Shown: positions 26,236 to 34,939 of the stretch, in pieces
Layout: every line of letters begins with the position of its first letter
Numbering within the stretch: the stretch's first letter is position 1
From: Hymenobacter sp. GOD-10R
Lineage (GTDB): Bacteria > Bacteroidota > Bacteroidia > Cytophagales > Hymenobacteraceae
Reading direction: 5' to 3'
Length of the DNA: 64,000 bases
Assembly (NCBI RefSeq): GCF_035609205.1
Contig: NZ_CP141184.1
Coordinates: 5,711,001-5,775,000, forward strand
The notes under the pieces: generated by a model
Told to the model about the DNA's origin: nothing
The model's input: only the letters and a program-made list of their open reading frames with translations
Database searches by the model: none
Program-made: the position numbers and the translations under genes

Positions 26236-28071
26236 ATGGCTGCTAACGCCCATTTACAAGAGCAGATTCGCCATCTCCCCCATCGTCCCGGTATCTACAA
26301 GTACTTTGATGATGAGGGTATAATATATGTTGGCAAAGCCGTAGACATCCGTAAGCGTGTCAGCAGCTACTTCACTAAGCAAGACCATAATAAGAAGACC
26401 CAACAGCTGGTCAAAAACATCAAACGCATCGAATTCACGATTGTAGACAATGAGTCTGAAGCGTTCTTGTTAGAAAACAACCTGATCAAACAGCATCAGC
26501 CTAAGTACAATATACTGCTCAAAGACGGCAAGACCTACCCGTATTTGTGCTTGACCAACGAGCGGTTCCCTCGCCTTCTACCTACTCGCAATAAGATTGA
26601 CAATGGATCTAAATACTACGGTCCTTATGCCAACCTCACGGCAATGAACATTGTGCTCGAACTGATTCGGGCTCTGTATCCGCTCCGCACCTGCACTTAC
26701 AACTTATCGCCCGAAAATATAGAAGCTGGCAAGTTCAAGGTCTGCTTAGAATACCACCTAGGCAACTGTAAAGGTCCTTGCGAAGGCCTGCAAGATGAAG
26801 AAACCTATGCACAGTATATCCAGCAGATCCGGAATATCTTGAGCGGTAACCTATCCGTTCCGAAAGCTTATTTCCGGGAGCGAATGATGCAGGCAGCACA
26901 AGAGCAACAATTTGAGCTAGCGCATACCTTGAAGCAGAAGTTGGACCGCTTAGATGATTTCCAAGCCAAATCGACTGTAGTAAATGCGGCGCTTTCCAAT
27001 ATCGATGTGTTCAGCATAGCTTCTAACGAAAAAAGCGCCTTCATCAACTACTTGAAGGTGATGAACGGAGCAATTATCCAGACACAGTCGCTAGAGGTAC
27101 AGAAGAAGCTTGACGAACTGGATGCGGATATTCTAGCTCCATTAGTCATGCAAATGCGGGAAGAGTTCGAAAGTGAATCGAAGGAAGTTTTGACGAACGT
27201 TCCCCTTTCTCCTTTGCCGTTGCCAGGGGTTACGCTCACAGTACCGCAGATAGGCGATAAGCGTAAGTTGTTGGAGCTCTCTATTAAGAACGTGCTTTAT
27301 CTGCGCAAAGAAAAGGAGAGCATGAATGACCGCTCAAAAGATGTAAACGAGGTCCGCATTATGGAAGGCATAAAGCGCGACTTACGGCTGACTGAGTTGC
27401 CTAAGCACATTGAATGCTTCGACAACTCGAATTTCCAGGGTGATAATCCAGTTGCAGCTATGGTATGCTTTCGCAATGCAAAACCTAGCAAGAAAGATTA
27501 CCGGCATTTTCACATAAAGACAGTTGTGGGGCCAAATGACTTCGATTCAATGTATGAGATTGTTACTCGCCGTTATCGCCGCTTAATCGATGAAGGTGCT
27601 TCGTTACCCCAGCTAGTTATTGTGGACGGTGGTAAAGGACAGTTAGGTATGGCCGTAAAAGCATTGCGTGATCTTGACTTATGGGGTAAGATTCCAGTGG
27701 TCGGTATCGCTAAGCGTTTGGAAGAGATTTACGTTCCTAATGACCCCCTCCCACTTTATATCGATAAAAAGTCGGAGACCCTGCGTCTCATCCAACGCAT
27801 GCGAGACGAGGCACACCGCTTTGGTATCACTTTCCACCGTAGCCGCCGCGACGCTTCAACACTTAAAACTGAACTTACTGACGTCAAAGGCCTAGGACCA
27901 ACAACTGCTGAAAAGCTATTAAGTAAATTCAAGTCCGTAAAGAAGATCCGAGAGCTATCTGAATCAGATCTAATTGCGGAGATTGGCAAAGCGAAAACTC
28001 GCATCTTGCTTAACCACTTTGAACAGCAAGAGCAGCCTACTTCTTCAGATGTAGGAAATAACGCTTCCTGA
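26236..28071 (+). CDS. uvrC: Excinuclease ABC subunit C
   Basis: 611-residue nucleotide excision repair nuclease, which makes the 3' and 5' incisions with UvrB. The GIY-YIG domain starts at PGIYKYFDDEGIIYVGKA near residue 18. The UVR motif for UvrB binding is near 195-230. The endonuclease V-like domain begins at IECFDNSNFQG near 391 and has VIVDGGKGQL near 461. A helix-hairpin-helix (VKGLGPTTAEKLL near 548) ends the protein. A GTG at 26227 precedes ATG 26236 in frame; the ATG is preferred. It shares a long terminator with gldN. Confidence 0.97.
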   Translation: MAANAHLQEQIRHLPHRPGIYKYFDDEGIIYVGKAVDIRKRVSSYFTKQDHNKKTQQLVKNIKRIEFTIVDNESEAFLLENNLIKQHQPKYNILLKDGKTYPYLCLTNERFPRLLPTRNKIDNGSKYYGPYANLTAMNIVLELIRALYPLRTCTYNLSPENIEAGKFKVCLEYHLGNCKGPCEGLQDEETYAQYIQQIRNILSGNLSVPKAYFRERMMQAAQEQQFELAHTLKQKLDRLDDFQAKSTVVNAALSNIDVFSIASNEKSAFINYLKVMNGAIIQTQSLEVQKKLDELDADILAPLVMQMREEFESESKEVLTNVPLSPLPLPGVTLTVPQIGDKRKLLELSIKNVLYLRKEKESMNDRSKDVNEVRIMEGIKRDLRLTELPKHIECFDNSNFQGDNPVAAMVCFRNAKPSKKDYRHFHIKTVVGPNDFDSMYEIVTRRYRRLIDEGASLPQLVIVDGGKGQLGMAVKALRDLDLWGKIPVVGIAKRLEEIYVPNDPLPLYIDKKSETLRLIQRMRDEAHRFGITFHRSRRDASTLKTELTDVKGLGPTTAEKLLSKFKSVKKIRELSESDLIAEIGKAKTRILLNHFEQQEQPTSSDVGNNAS

Positions 28072-28076
28072 TGAAT

Positions 28077-28139
28077 AAAGCCCATAAAAAGAAAAAGCCC
28101 TAGCTTATATAGCTAGGGCTTTTTCTTTTTATGGGCTTT
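28077..28139. terminator. 29-bp perfect-stem bidirectional terminator (uvrC / gldN)
   Basis: 28077-28105 is the exact reverse complement of 28111-28139, with a 5-nt loop (TATAT). The GCCCTAGCT core near the loop is flanked by A-rich and T-rich runs on both sides. It lies between the convergent ends of uvrC (28071) and gldN (28159). Confidence 0.95.
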
Positions 28140-28158
28140 CTAAGTACAGTACTCTGAC

Positions 28159-29091
28159 TTAGAAACTCCAGAGATTATACTCGTACTCGATCAAATCGGA
28201 AGCAGCTTGCTGCGAGGCTAATACACCTTGTTGCTGACCACCGTAAATCTCGTCTAGACGGGCATCGTTTGGGTTTGAAACCTTAACGATATACGAGTTA
28301 AACAACCAAAGTTCAAATGCATCTGCCAAGTTCTTATGCTGCGCATCATTTTGGGAGTTAAACCAAATGGCTTTGTCCGGATTGTTGCGGAACACTCGTA
28401 CTAGATCCGAGTATTTAAAGTATCCAATGGTTTTTTCAATTCCCGAAGTATTTGCAGATAGTGTAGCCGGCACTAGTAAACCGATGCATTTGATGTCATG
28501 ATACATCCGTGACCGTTTCTTGTCGAAGATCATATCTTCCTTCACTTCCATCTGGTATAGGTCCTTAGGACGGTATTCGTAGCTAGCAGGTGGCGGTGGT
28601 GTTGGCTTTGCTGCCACTGCCTTTGTTTTGCCTTTTGTTTTGCTACCAGCAGCAGTTTTCTTTTTGGGTGTTCCCCAACCATCATCGCTAGCTGCACCCC
28701 ATCCGCCACCAGCATCTTGCTCACTGAAACCTGCTGCCTTTTCTTCATCCGAAAGACCAGCAGAAGCTTCAGCATATGACATGTTGGAGGTCATCTCTGC
28801 TGGAGTAATAGTCCGAGTAAGAGAATCGTTGCTGTAAGCTTGCAGCTCGCCACGCTTCACCGCTTCGATGATCACCCGGCTAATTTCTTTGCCTTCCGAG
28901 AACATCGGCTTATTCTGCTTTTCCCGAAGATCCACAGCCCGCCAGATTGTCTTGCTGAACATGATATCTGAGTTCGGGATCGGGCGATTAGAGCCGTTAC
29001 TGCTTGCGGTGGTAGCTTGCTCCTGAGCTGATGCTGCCACCGACAGCATTAGACCAGCCGTTAGCGCGGCTAAGGAAAGAAATTTGTTCAT
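28159..29091 (-). CDS. gldN: T9SS ring protein GldN
   Basis: 310-residue exported protein with a signal peptide (FLSLAALTAGLMLSVAASA). GldN (PorN) binds the lipoprotein GldK and forms the periplasmic ring of the type IX secretion system. The N-terminal part, with IWRAVDLREKQNKPMF near residue 52, and the C-terminal MEVKEDMIFDKKRSRMYHDI near 180 are family hallmarks. A low-complexity Lys/Thr/Ala/Pro insert (about 135-170) lies between them and appears lineage-specific. Last gene of gldKLMN. Confidence 0.95.
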   Translation of the reverse strand: MNKFLSLAALTAGLMLSVAASAQEQATTASSNGSNRPIPNSDIMFSKTIWRAVDLREKQNKPMFSEGKEISRVIIEAVKRGELQAYSNDSLTRTITPAEMTSNMSYAEASAGLSDEEKAAGFSEQDAGGGWGAASDDGWGTPKKKTAAGSKTKGKTKAVAAKPTPPPPASYEYRPKDLYQMEVKEDMIFDKKRSRMYHDIKCIGLLVPATLSANTSGIEKTIGYFKYSDLVRVFRNNPDKAIWFNSQNDAQHKNLADAFELWLFNSYIVKVSNPNDARLDEIYGGQQQGVLASQQAASDLIEYEYNLWSF

Positions 29092-29131
29092 ACCGTAGTG
29101 ATCTGAAAAGCTGCGGTTAGTTCAACGTAGT

Positions 29132-30715
29132 TTACAGCAGCGGTACGTTGAATTGTTTAGAGACATTTACTGACTCCGTGTTGCCTTGGAAGTTCATACG
29201 CTGAACTTCTTTTACTTCAACGTACAAACGGTCACCTTCGCGTGCTGAGTTTACAACATCGTTCAAGTTTGCATCTGGGCCGCTGATAGTTCTAGTTGGT
29301 ATTGCAGGACGCTTACCACGAACCAGTGTGATTTCGTAGCGTGTTACCCGGTAGCGAGCATCTTCTGGGAGGAAGTTAGCAAAGCTAGGATCAGCTACAG
29401 CCTTCAAGCTCATATTGCGTACAGCTGTGATCGGGGTGCCTTGCTTCTCGTTGGCCTCACGGCCACCTACTACGCAGTGGATTTCAGGCTTTGGAATTGG
29501 ACGCACCTGGAAGGTCTGCGAGCCGATAGCATTGCCACCGCTGCTTACGTTCAAAGTAACCTCCTTCGAGTTTGGTATCAGAGTAACCTCTCCCGTCTTA
29601 GAACCTGAGATTACAGAAGCACCCGAAGCAGAGAAGCCTGGCTTGTATTGAGCACCTAGTGCAGGAACTTGTACATTCAGCTTATTACCACACTTGAAGT
29701 AAAGAGCCTGTACCGAAGCAGATTGAATCTGCATTACTGGCTTAGATACCGTATAAGGTACGTTTACTTTAAAGGTAGTGTCACGACCATTCTGTTTGAA
29801 TCGAATTGTACCAGTCCACTGCTTCTTAGCGTTACCAGCAGCATCGAAGCCACCAGGAGTAGCGGTAAACTCAATTTTACCCTTGCCGTCAGCACCTACT
29901 TGTAGTGGGCTGCCATTCAATGTCATTGTTGGACGCAAGCCTGTAGCCGACGCTGTCAAGAACAATTCTGCTTTGTATTTCGTACCAGCAGCCACCGTGT
30001 TCGACTCAGCGCTGGCGAAAGCACCTACTTTGTCAAATACGATGATGTTTCCACCTACTTTAGCTGACTGAGCAGCTAATGCATCTGACTCATACTTCAG
30101 CACTTCAGCCTCTTTTTGCGACAATACTGCCAAAGCAGCTACCAGAGGAGTATTTTCGAAGTTCAGCTCAGCGAAGTTTTTGTTCTTCTGTTCTTTCTCC
30201 GTTACCATTGGATCTTCTTTCGCATCAAGTGCAAGAGGAGAAGCGTTAGGAACGAACTTCTGAATGTAACCAGAGTACTTATTTAGCTCGTCTTTGAGAG
30301 CATAACCAGCGCCATCTTTCTTACCACCTAGCATGGTAATGGCCACCTTATCTTCAGCACTCATGTTTTTAAACTCATTCTTGCCTTTGTTCTCAGTGGC
30401 CGTCAAGAGTTTATCTCGTACACCTTGCAGGTAAGAAATCATCTGCTTGGTACGCTCACGTATTTCTTCGCTCTGCTTAAGAACCGCAACGTCGTTAGCC
30501 TGATTACGATTCTTCTCAACTTGAGCCTGAATTCCTTTAATCGTGCCGTCGTTCGCCGTTGAAACTTTCTGGTTGATGGTAGAAAGGCTATCATCCAGAA
30601 ACTTAAACTTGAGCAGAATTGCCGAGTTTACTTGTAGGGCCAGAAGTGCAGTCAGTACCAAGTACATCATGCCAATCATCTTCTGCCGCGGAGACTCTTT
30701 TGCTCCTCCTGCCAT
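29132..30715 (-). CDS. gldM: T9SS motor protein GldM
   Basis: 527-residue inner-membrane protein with one N-terminal helix (about 16-36, MMYLVLTALLALQVN) and a long periplasmic part made of consecutive beta domains. Two GldM subunits insert their helices into a GldL ring, and the pmf-driven pair powers secretion and gliding. The N-terminal GGAKESPRQKMIGMMYLVL is diagnostic. The helical region 60-200 and the later Ig-like domains match GldM organisation. It starts 61 bp after the gldL stop. Confidence 0.97.
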   Translation of the reverse strand: MAGGAKESPRQKMIGMMYLVLTALLALQVNSAILLKFKFLDDSLSTINQKVSTANDGTIKGIQAQVEKNRNQANDVAVLKQSEEIRERTKQMISYLQGVRDKLLTATENKGKNEFKNMSAEDKVAITMLGGKKDGAGYALKDELNKYSGYIQKFVPNASPLALDAKEDPMVTEKEQKNKNFAELNFENTPLVAALAVLSQKEAEVLKYESDALAAQSAKVGGNIIVFDKVGAFASAESNTVAAGTKYKAELFLTASATGLRPTMTLNGSPLQVGADGKGKIEFTATPGGFDAAGNAKKQWTGTIRFKQNGRDTTFKVNVPYTVSKPVMQIQSASVQALYFKCGNKLNVQVPALGAQYKPGFSASGASVISGSKTGEVTLIPNSKEVTLNVSSGGNAIGSQTFQVRPIPKPEIHCVVGGREANEKQGTPITAVRNMSLKAVADPSFANFLPEDARYRVTRYEITLVRGKRPAIPTRTISGPDANLNDVVNSAREGDRLYVEVKEVQRMNFQGNTESVNVSKQFNVPLL

Positions 30716-30776
30716 TGCTGTGGTATGTTATCTAATCAATAGTTTTATAGAACAGAACTTATCAACGAACGTTGTA

Positions 30777-31583
30777 TTAGCTGCTAGTACGCATTGCGTT
30801 CAGCATGTTGCCATACACTCGGTTCAGCGAGTTCAAGTTCGTAGTTAGGCTCGTTACTTCTTGCTTGAACTGGTCGGTCTCTTTACCAGCTTCAGTCAGG
30901 TTCTCCATAGCCTGGCTCAAAGTACCGTAGAACTTGTTCATGGACTTCAAATGAGTGTTAGCATCTTGAAGTTCCATTTCATACACGGCATTCAGAGCGC
31001 CTAAGTTCTTAGTCACATTCTGAACTTGTACGTGGTACTCTTTAGCATCAGAAGTAGCATCAGACATAGCTTGCATTGCTTGAGCAGTGTTAGCATATGC
31101 TTGATTGATGCGCTCCAAAGACTGAGCAGCTGAGCGTACTTTTGTAGTATACTCATCAGTAGCGTTGGTAGCTTCACCTAAGCCAGCAAGTTGCTGCGTA
31201 GTAGTGCTTAGACGATTCAAACCCTGACCAAGTGAAGCAATAGCTTCTGGAGTTACGTTAGCATCTTTCAGCATATCATCTAGCTTGCGCGTTAGACCAG
31301 TGCCGTTGTTGCTCGTTGTTGTCAGTTTGTTGCTGTTAGTAGAAGGATCATACCCTTCACTCAGTTCTGGATATACAAGCGACCAATCAACTTCTTTTGA
31401 GTTAGGCTGAAAAGCACTCAAGAAGAAGATCACTGCTTCTGTACCTAGACCCACCATCAACATCACGTCGGCGCCGTTCCAGTGTAGAATCTTAAACAAA
31501 GCTCCGATGATTACTACTGCTGCCCCAATACCATATACTTTGGGCATTACTGAGTCATACAGGAAGTTACCTTTTGCTGCCAT
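30777..31583 (-). CDS. gldL: T9SS motor protein GldL
   Basis: 268-residue inner-membrane partner of GldM. Two membrane helices (about 15-33 and 38-58) are followed by a cytoplasmic coiled-coil tail of about 200 residues. The conserved membrane Glu is at position 49 (MVGLGTEAVIFFL), the residue implicated in proton coupling in studied GldL proteins. KILHWNGAD between the helices is typical. Co-transcribed with gldK upstream (70 bp) and gldM downstream. Confidence 0.96.
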   Translation of the reverse strand: MAAKGNFLYDSVMPKVYGIGAAVVIIGALFKILHWNGADVMLMVGLGTEAVIFFLSAFQPNSKEVDWSLVYPELSEGYDPSTNSNKLTTTSNNGTGLTRKLDDMLKDANVTPEAIASLGQGLNRLSTTTQQLAGLGEATNATDEYTTKVRSAAQSLERINQAYANTAQAMQAMSDATSDAKEYHVQVQNVTKNLGALNAVYEMELQDANTHLKSMNKFYGTLSQAMENLTEAGKETDQFKQEVTSLTTNLNSLNRVYGNMLNAMRTSS

Positions 31584-31653
31584 TTTACTTAGAAGAGAGG
31601 AAAGTGAAAGTGATTATATAAAAGTTAAAAATTGAAAGTGTTGTAAAGTCAGT

Positions 31654-32673
31654 TTAGTTCATCTTGCTATTAGTACCCATACCAATTTGAATCATAGACG
31701 TGCGGAAACCTATATAAGAGCGAGCAGAGTCTTGGTATTCGAAGCTACGAGTTCCTGTTTCTAGGAAGTAGGCAATGTCTTTCCAAGAGCCTCCTCGTAC
31801 TACTTTGCGTGGTTCGTTATCATCGGGGTTCGTAGGGTTCATATCCCATACTACTGGTACCGAAGCTTCCATAAAGGCATCGTCGCACCATTCAGCAACG
31901 TTACCGGACATGTCGTATAAGCCGAAGTCATTCGGGAAGAATGCGCCAACTGGTGAGGTATAAGCATACCCATCAGAAGCATAATCACCACGACCTGGTT
32001 TGAAGTTCGCCAGCATGCAGCCTTTAGAATTACGCAGATAAGGACCACCCCATGGATAAGTAGCTAGGTCGCGGCCACCGCGTGCTGCATACTCCCATTC
32101 AGCTTCAGAAGGCAAACGAAAGTTTGGCGTTGGCGCAAGGCCTGCTTCGGCATTAGCAGCGTTCTTGTTCTTGGTACGCCAGTTACAGAAGTATTTAGCT
32201 GCGAACCAATCAACACCTACTACTGGGTAATCATCAAAAGCTGGGTGAGTATAGTAGTACTCCATTAAGGGGTCACCCATATGATAAGTGAAGTCTCGTA
32301 CCCAAACCGTAGTGTCTGGATAAAGCTCCGTCATCACATACTCTTCGCCCAATACATCAATAGAATCCTGACGGATTGCATTCATGAACTGGCGATACTC
32401 ATTATTCGTAATTTCGGTCTCGTCCATGTAGAACCCGGCGATTGTCACCTGCTTGTTCATATTTACCATGGAAGCCGAAATATCCTGGTCCGTTTGGCCC
32501 ATATGGAAAGTACCACCTGGACAAGGAACCATCCCGAAAGGAACTTCTTGAGGATTAAACTCTGGTCGATCCTCCGCCCCGACTAGGTCCCCCTGAGGTC
32601 CTTTGCCAAAACCACAGCCTCCCAATATTAATGCCGAAAGGGCTACGAGAGGCAATCCGAGAAACTTGTTCAT
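31654..32673 (-). CDS. gldK: T9SS lipoprotein GldK
   Basis: 339-residue lipoprotein (lipobox LILGGC, Cys20) with a formylglycine-generating-enzyme-like domain from residue 45 to 330. The domain is recognised by PCPGGTFHMGQTD, NEYRQF, RLPSEAEWEYAARGG near residue 195 and VVRGGSWKD near 298. GldK forms the outer-membrane-attached ring with GldN. First gene of gldKLMN, with a good promoter match at 32733-32764. Confidence 0.96.
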   Translation of the reverse strand: MNKFLGLPLVALSALILGGCGFGKGPQGDLVGAEDRPEFNPQEVPFGMVPCPGGTFHMGQTDQDISASMVNMNKQVTIAGFYMDETEITNNEYRQFMNAIRQDSIDVLGEEYVMTELYPDTTVWVRDFTYHMGDPLMEYYYTHPAFDDYPVVGVDWFAAKYFCNWRTKNKNAANAEAGLAPTPNFRLPSEAEWEYAARGGRDLATYPWGGPYLRNSKGCMLANFKPGRGDYASDGYAYTSPVGAFFPNDFGLYDMSGNVAEWCDDAFMEASVPVVWDMNPTNPDDNEPRKVVRGGSWKDIAYFLETGTRSFEYQDSARSYIGFRTSMIQIGMGTNSKMN

Positions 32674-32732
32674 ATTAAGAAAAAAAGTCTGTTAGGCGGC
32701 AATATTCAAAGATTACAATTTCGCTGAGTCAG

Positions 32733-32764
32733 CAAATTTAATGGTTCCTCAACTTGCACACAAA
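32733..32764 (-). promoter_or_regulatory. Promoter of gldKLMN
   Basis: On the minus strand TTTG (32764-32761), a 20-bp spacer and TAAATTTG (32740-32733) match the Bacteroidota promoter consensus at both elements. The predicted transcription start lies about 50 bp before the gldK ATG. This is the best promoter match I found in the window, and it separates gldKLMN from porP. Confidence 0.7.
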
Positions 32765-32908
32765 TAGGTAGCCAAAACTAGGCGACACAATCATGTACAT
32801 GATAGGAATCTACTAAACGATGAAGGGCAGCTTATTAGTACTTAAAAAGCACTTTATTAGTTGCTTGAAAACTTCAAGGCAATAAGCAGGCCATTATTTA
32901 TTACAGTA

Positions 32909-33898
32909 TTAAAAACTGTAGCGTGGGGTCCGGATTGCGGGCCGCGTAGCCATTCCTGGCTTAGGTAGGCGATAAGAGAGCATAACCTCGTACGAGCTCA
33001 AAGCACGAGCATCTTGGTTAAATGCAATAAAGTCGTAAGCTAATCCCACCCTAAATGCATTGTCCTTTGCAAAGCTAAGTCCAGCCAAACCCGTTATTGA
33101 TTCGTCATATCGGTAAGCCAATCCTCCCCAAAAACGATCGTTGAACGTGGCACGCACTCCGCCCTCATACGAGTTGTTCTTGAACGTAAATTTCCCTTCA
33201 TCACCAAACTTGCCGGGCATTACCATTTTCACCAACACAGTCGGCGTAATTACAACGGAAGAAGTTGCCTCAATATTGTAACCGGCAGTGAAGTAGGCGT
33301 GATTTTCGTTAAGAATAGAAGCAGATGACGTATTCAGTACACTATTAAAGCTATAACCTGTACGGAATAGATTGTTTGCGCTCAAACCTGCATACAGCTT
33401 GTCTGATTCGTACCACACCCCTGCCCCCGCATCGAATTTATGATCTGATCCTTGCTGAGGTACATTAGGATCACCATCATCATTTGCACGATAAGACCCT
33501 TGATATATATAATTAAATATGCCTTGAATACCAATACCTAGTCGACCTTCGCCAACTTTAATATGCTTAGAATAGGATAGCTGCGTGTTTGTGGTAGTCC
33601 ATTGGGCAATTCTGTCGCGATATGCTACTACTCCTATCCCTCCTCCAAGAACTTGCATTGGCAGCGAGGCACTAAGCATAAACGTTAGTGGAGAACCGCC
33701 ATCATCGAAGGAAGCATTATAGCCAACATACTGGTCTCGACCAATAGTAGTAATCTCCCCTTGCCCCTTTATACCAGCATAAGCTGGATTTAAGTACATG
33801 CCATTAAATCCATAATGGCTGAACTGAGGCTGCTGCTGCGCAAGAGCGGTGCCGGTAACTGCCGACAGCAGGAGAGTGGCAATTAAAGATCCCTTCAT
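32909..33898 (-). CDS. porP: PorP/SprF-family T9SS outer-membrane protein
   Basis: 329-residue outer-membrane beta-barrel protein. A signal peptide (IATLLLSAVTGTALA) leads into QQQPQFSHYGFNGMYLNPAYAG, the family N-terminus. Alternating beta segments and the C-terminal aromatic end (RYSF) fit an outer-membrane barrel. PorP links T9SS machinery to the PorKN ring, and SprF paralogues act with individual cargo proteins. Its position directly upstream of gldK supports the core PorP role. The 235-bp gap and the gldK promoter suggest separate transcription. Confidence 0.92.
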   Translation of the reverse strand: MKGSLIATLLLSAVTGTALAQQQPQFSHYGFNGMYLNPAYAGIKGQGEITTIGRDQYVGYNASFDDGGSPLTFMLSASLPMQVLGGGIGVVAYRDRIAQWTTTNTQLSYSKHIKVGEGRLGIGIQGIFNYIYQGSYRANDDGDPNVPQQGSDHKFDAGAGVWYESDKLYAGLSANNLFRTGYSFNSVLNTSSASILNENHAYFTAGYNIEATSSVVITPTVLVKMVMPGKFGDEGKFTFKNNSYEGGVRATFNDRFWGGLAYRYDESITGLAGLSFAKDNAFRVGLAYDFIAFNQDARALSSYEVMLSYRLPKPGMATRPAIRTPRYSF

Positions 33899-34031
33899 GG
33901 AAGCAACTGGCTTGGACTGAGAATAAGGCTATTTAGACTAAGAGAGCTTGTTGTAACATACAAAAGCCCTGCAACTAAGTTAGATTAAATAACGAATGGA
34001 GACCGTTATTATTTGCTTCCTTTTGGGTTAG

Positions 34032-34862
34032 CTAAGCATTTTGTTTACCACTCTTGTTCTTCTCTTTTCCTGCATCTGCACCATGATGTAATCGGATGTA
34101 TGCTTCAATAGCACCGGTCATAGACGGCGCATTTGGTTGAGGAGCTTCAATATCTAGTTCTAAGCCAGCATCTAATACGGCTTTTGCTGTGGTAGGACCA
34201 AAAGCTGCGATACGAGTGCCATCTTGCTCAAAGTCAGGAAAGTTGACGAACAGTGAACTGATTCCGGATGGGCTGAAGAAAGCGATACAGTCGTACTTCA
34301 CATCTGACAAATCAGACAAGTCACTAGCAACTGTACGATAGATTACAGCTTCAGTAAACTTGAAGTTATTTGCCCGCATGAACTCCGGAATATCATCTTT
34401 GCGAATATCAGAGCAAGGATACAAGAATTTTTCACCCTTGTGTTTCTTGATGACATCAAACAAGTCAGCAGCAGTACGTTGACCTACGAACAACTTGCGC
34501 TTTCGTAGTACGATGTACTTCTGCAAATAGTTAGCAGTCTGCTCAGAGATACAGAAGTACTTCATCTCCGCCGGCATTTCCAACTTGGCTTCCTGGCAAA
34601 TACGGAAGAAATGATCTACAGCATTGCGGCTAGTGAAAATGATAGCTGTGTGCTCAGCAATATTTATCTTCTCTTTGCGGAAGTCTTTGTAAGATACTGG
34701 CTCAACCTGAATGAACTCGCGAAAATCAACTTTGATACCGTATTTCTCGGCAATAGCAAAGTAAGGAGACACGTCGTTCGTCGGCTTAGGCTGGGTAACC
34801 AGGATGCTAGAGATGCGCTTGGCGTGCCGGCCCGTCCCCGGTTTGTCTGTGCTCTCGGCCAT
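34032..34862 (-). CDS. hemD: Uroporphyrinogen-III synthase-like protein
   Basis: 276-residue HemD-fold protein, which cyclises hydroxymethylbilane in haem synthesis. Two alternating alpha/beta domains are seen: ISSILVTQPKPTND at the start, AIIFTSRNAVDHFF near residue 86, and the second-domain motif YDCIAFFSPSGISSLF near 195, then RIAAFGPTTAKAV. The frame extends to 35000, but that extension overlaps the upstream gene end and lacks homology. ATG 34862 (MAESTDKPG) was chosen. The Lys-rich C-terminal tail is lineage-specific. Bacteroidota commonly pair hemD with the DUF4271 gene, as here. Confidence 0.85.
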   Translation of the reverse strand: MAESTDKPGTGRHAKRISSILVTQPKPTNDVSPYFAIAEKYGIKVDFREFIQVEPVSYKDFRKEKINIAEHTAIIFTSRNAVDHFFRICQEAKLEMPAEMKYFCISEQTANYLQKYIVLRKRKLFVGQRTAADLFDVIKKHKGEKFLYPCSDIRKDDIPEFMRANNFKFTEAVIYRTVASDLSDLSDVKYDCIAFFSPSGISSLFVNFPDFEQDGTRIAAFGPTTAKAVLDAGLELDIEAPQPNAPSMTGAIEAYIRLHHGADAGKEKNKSGKQNA

Positions 34863-34939
34863 AAGGTAAATGGAGTGGGTAAGTCTAAAGCAAATAAGTG
34901 GCTTAAAAAACACTAGCCAGTGCTCAGTGCTGCAGGATG

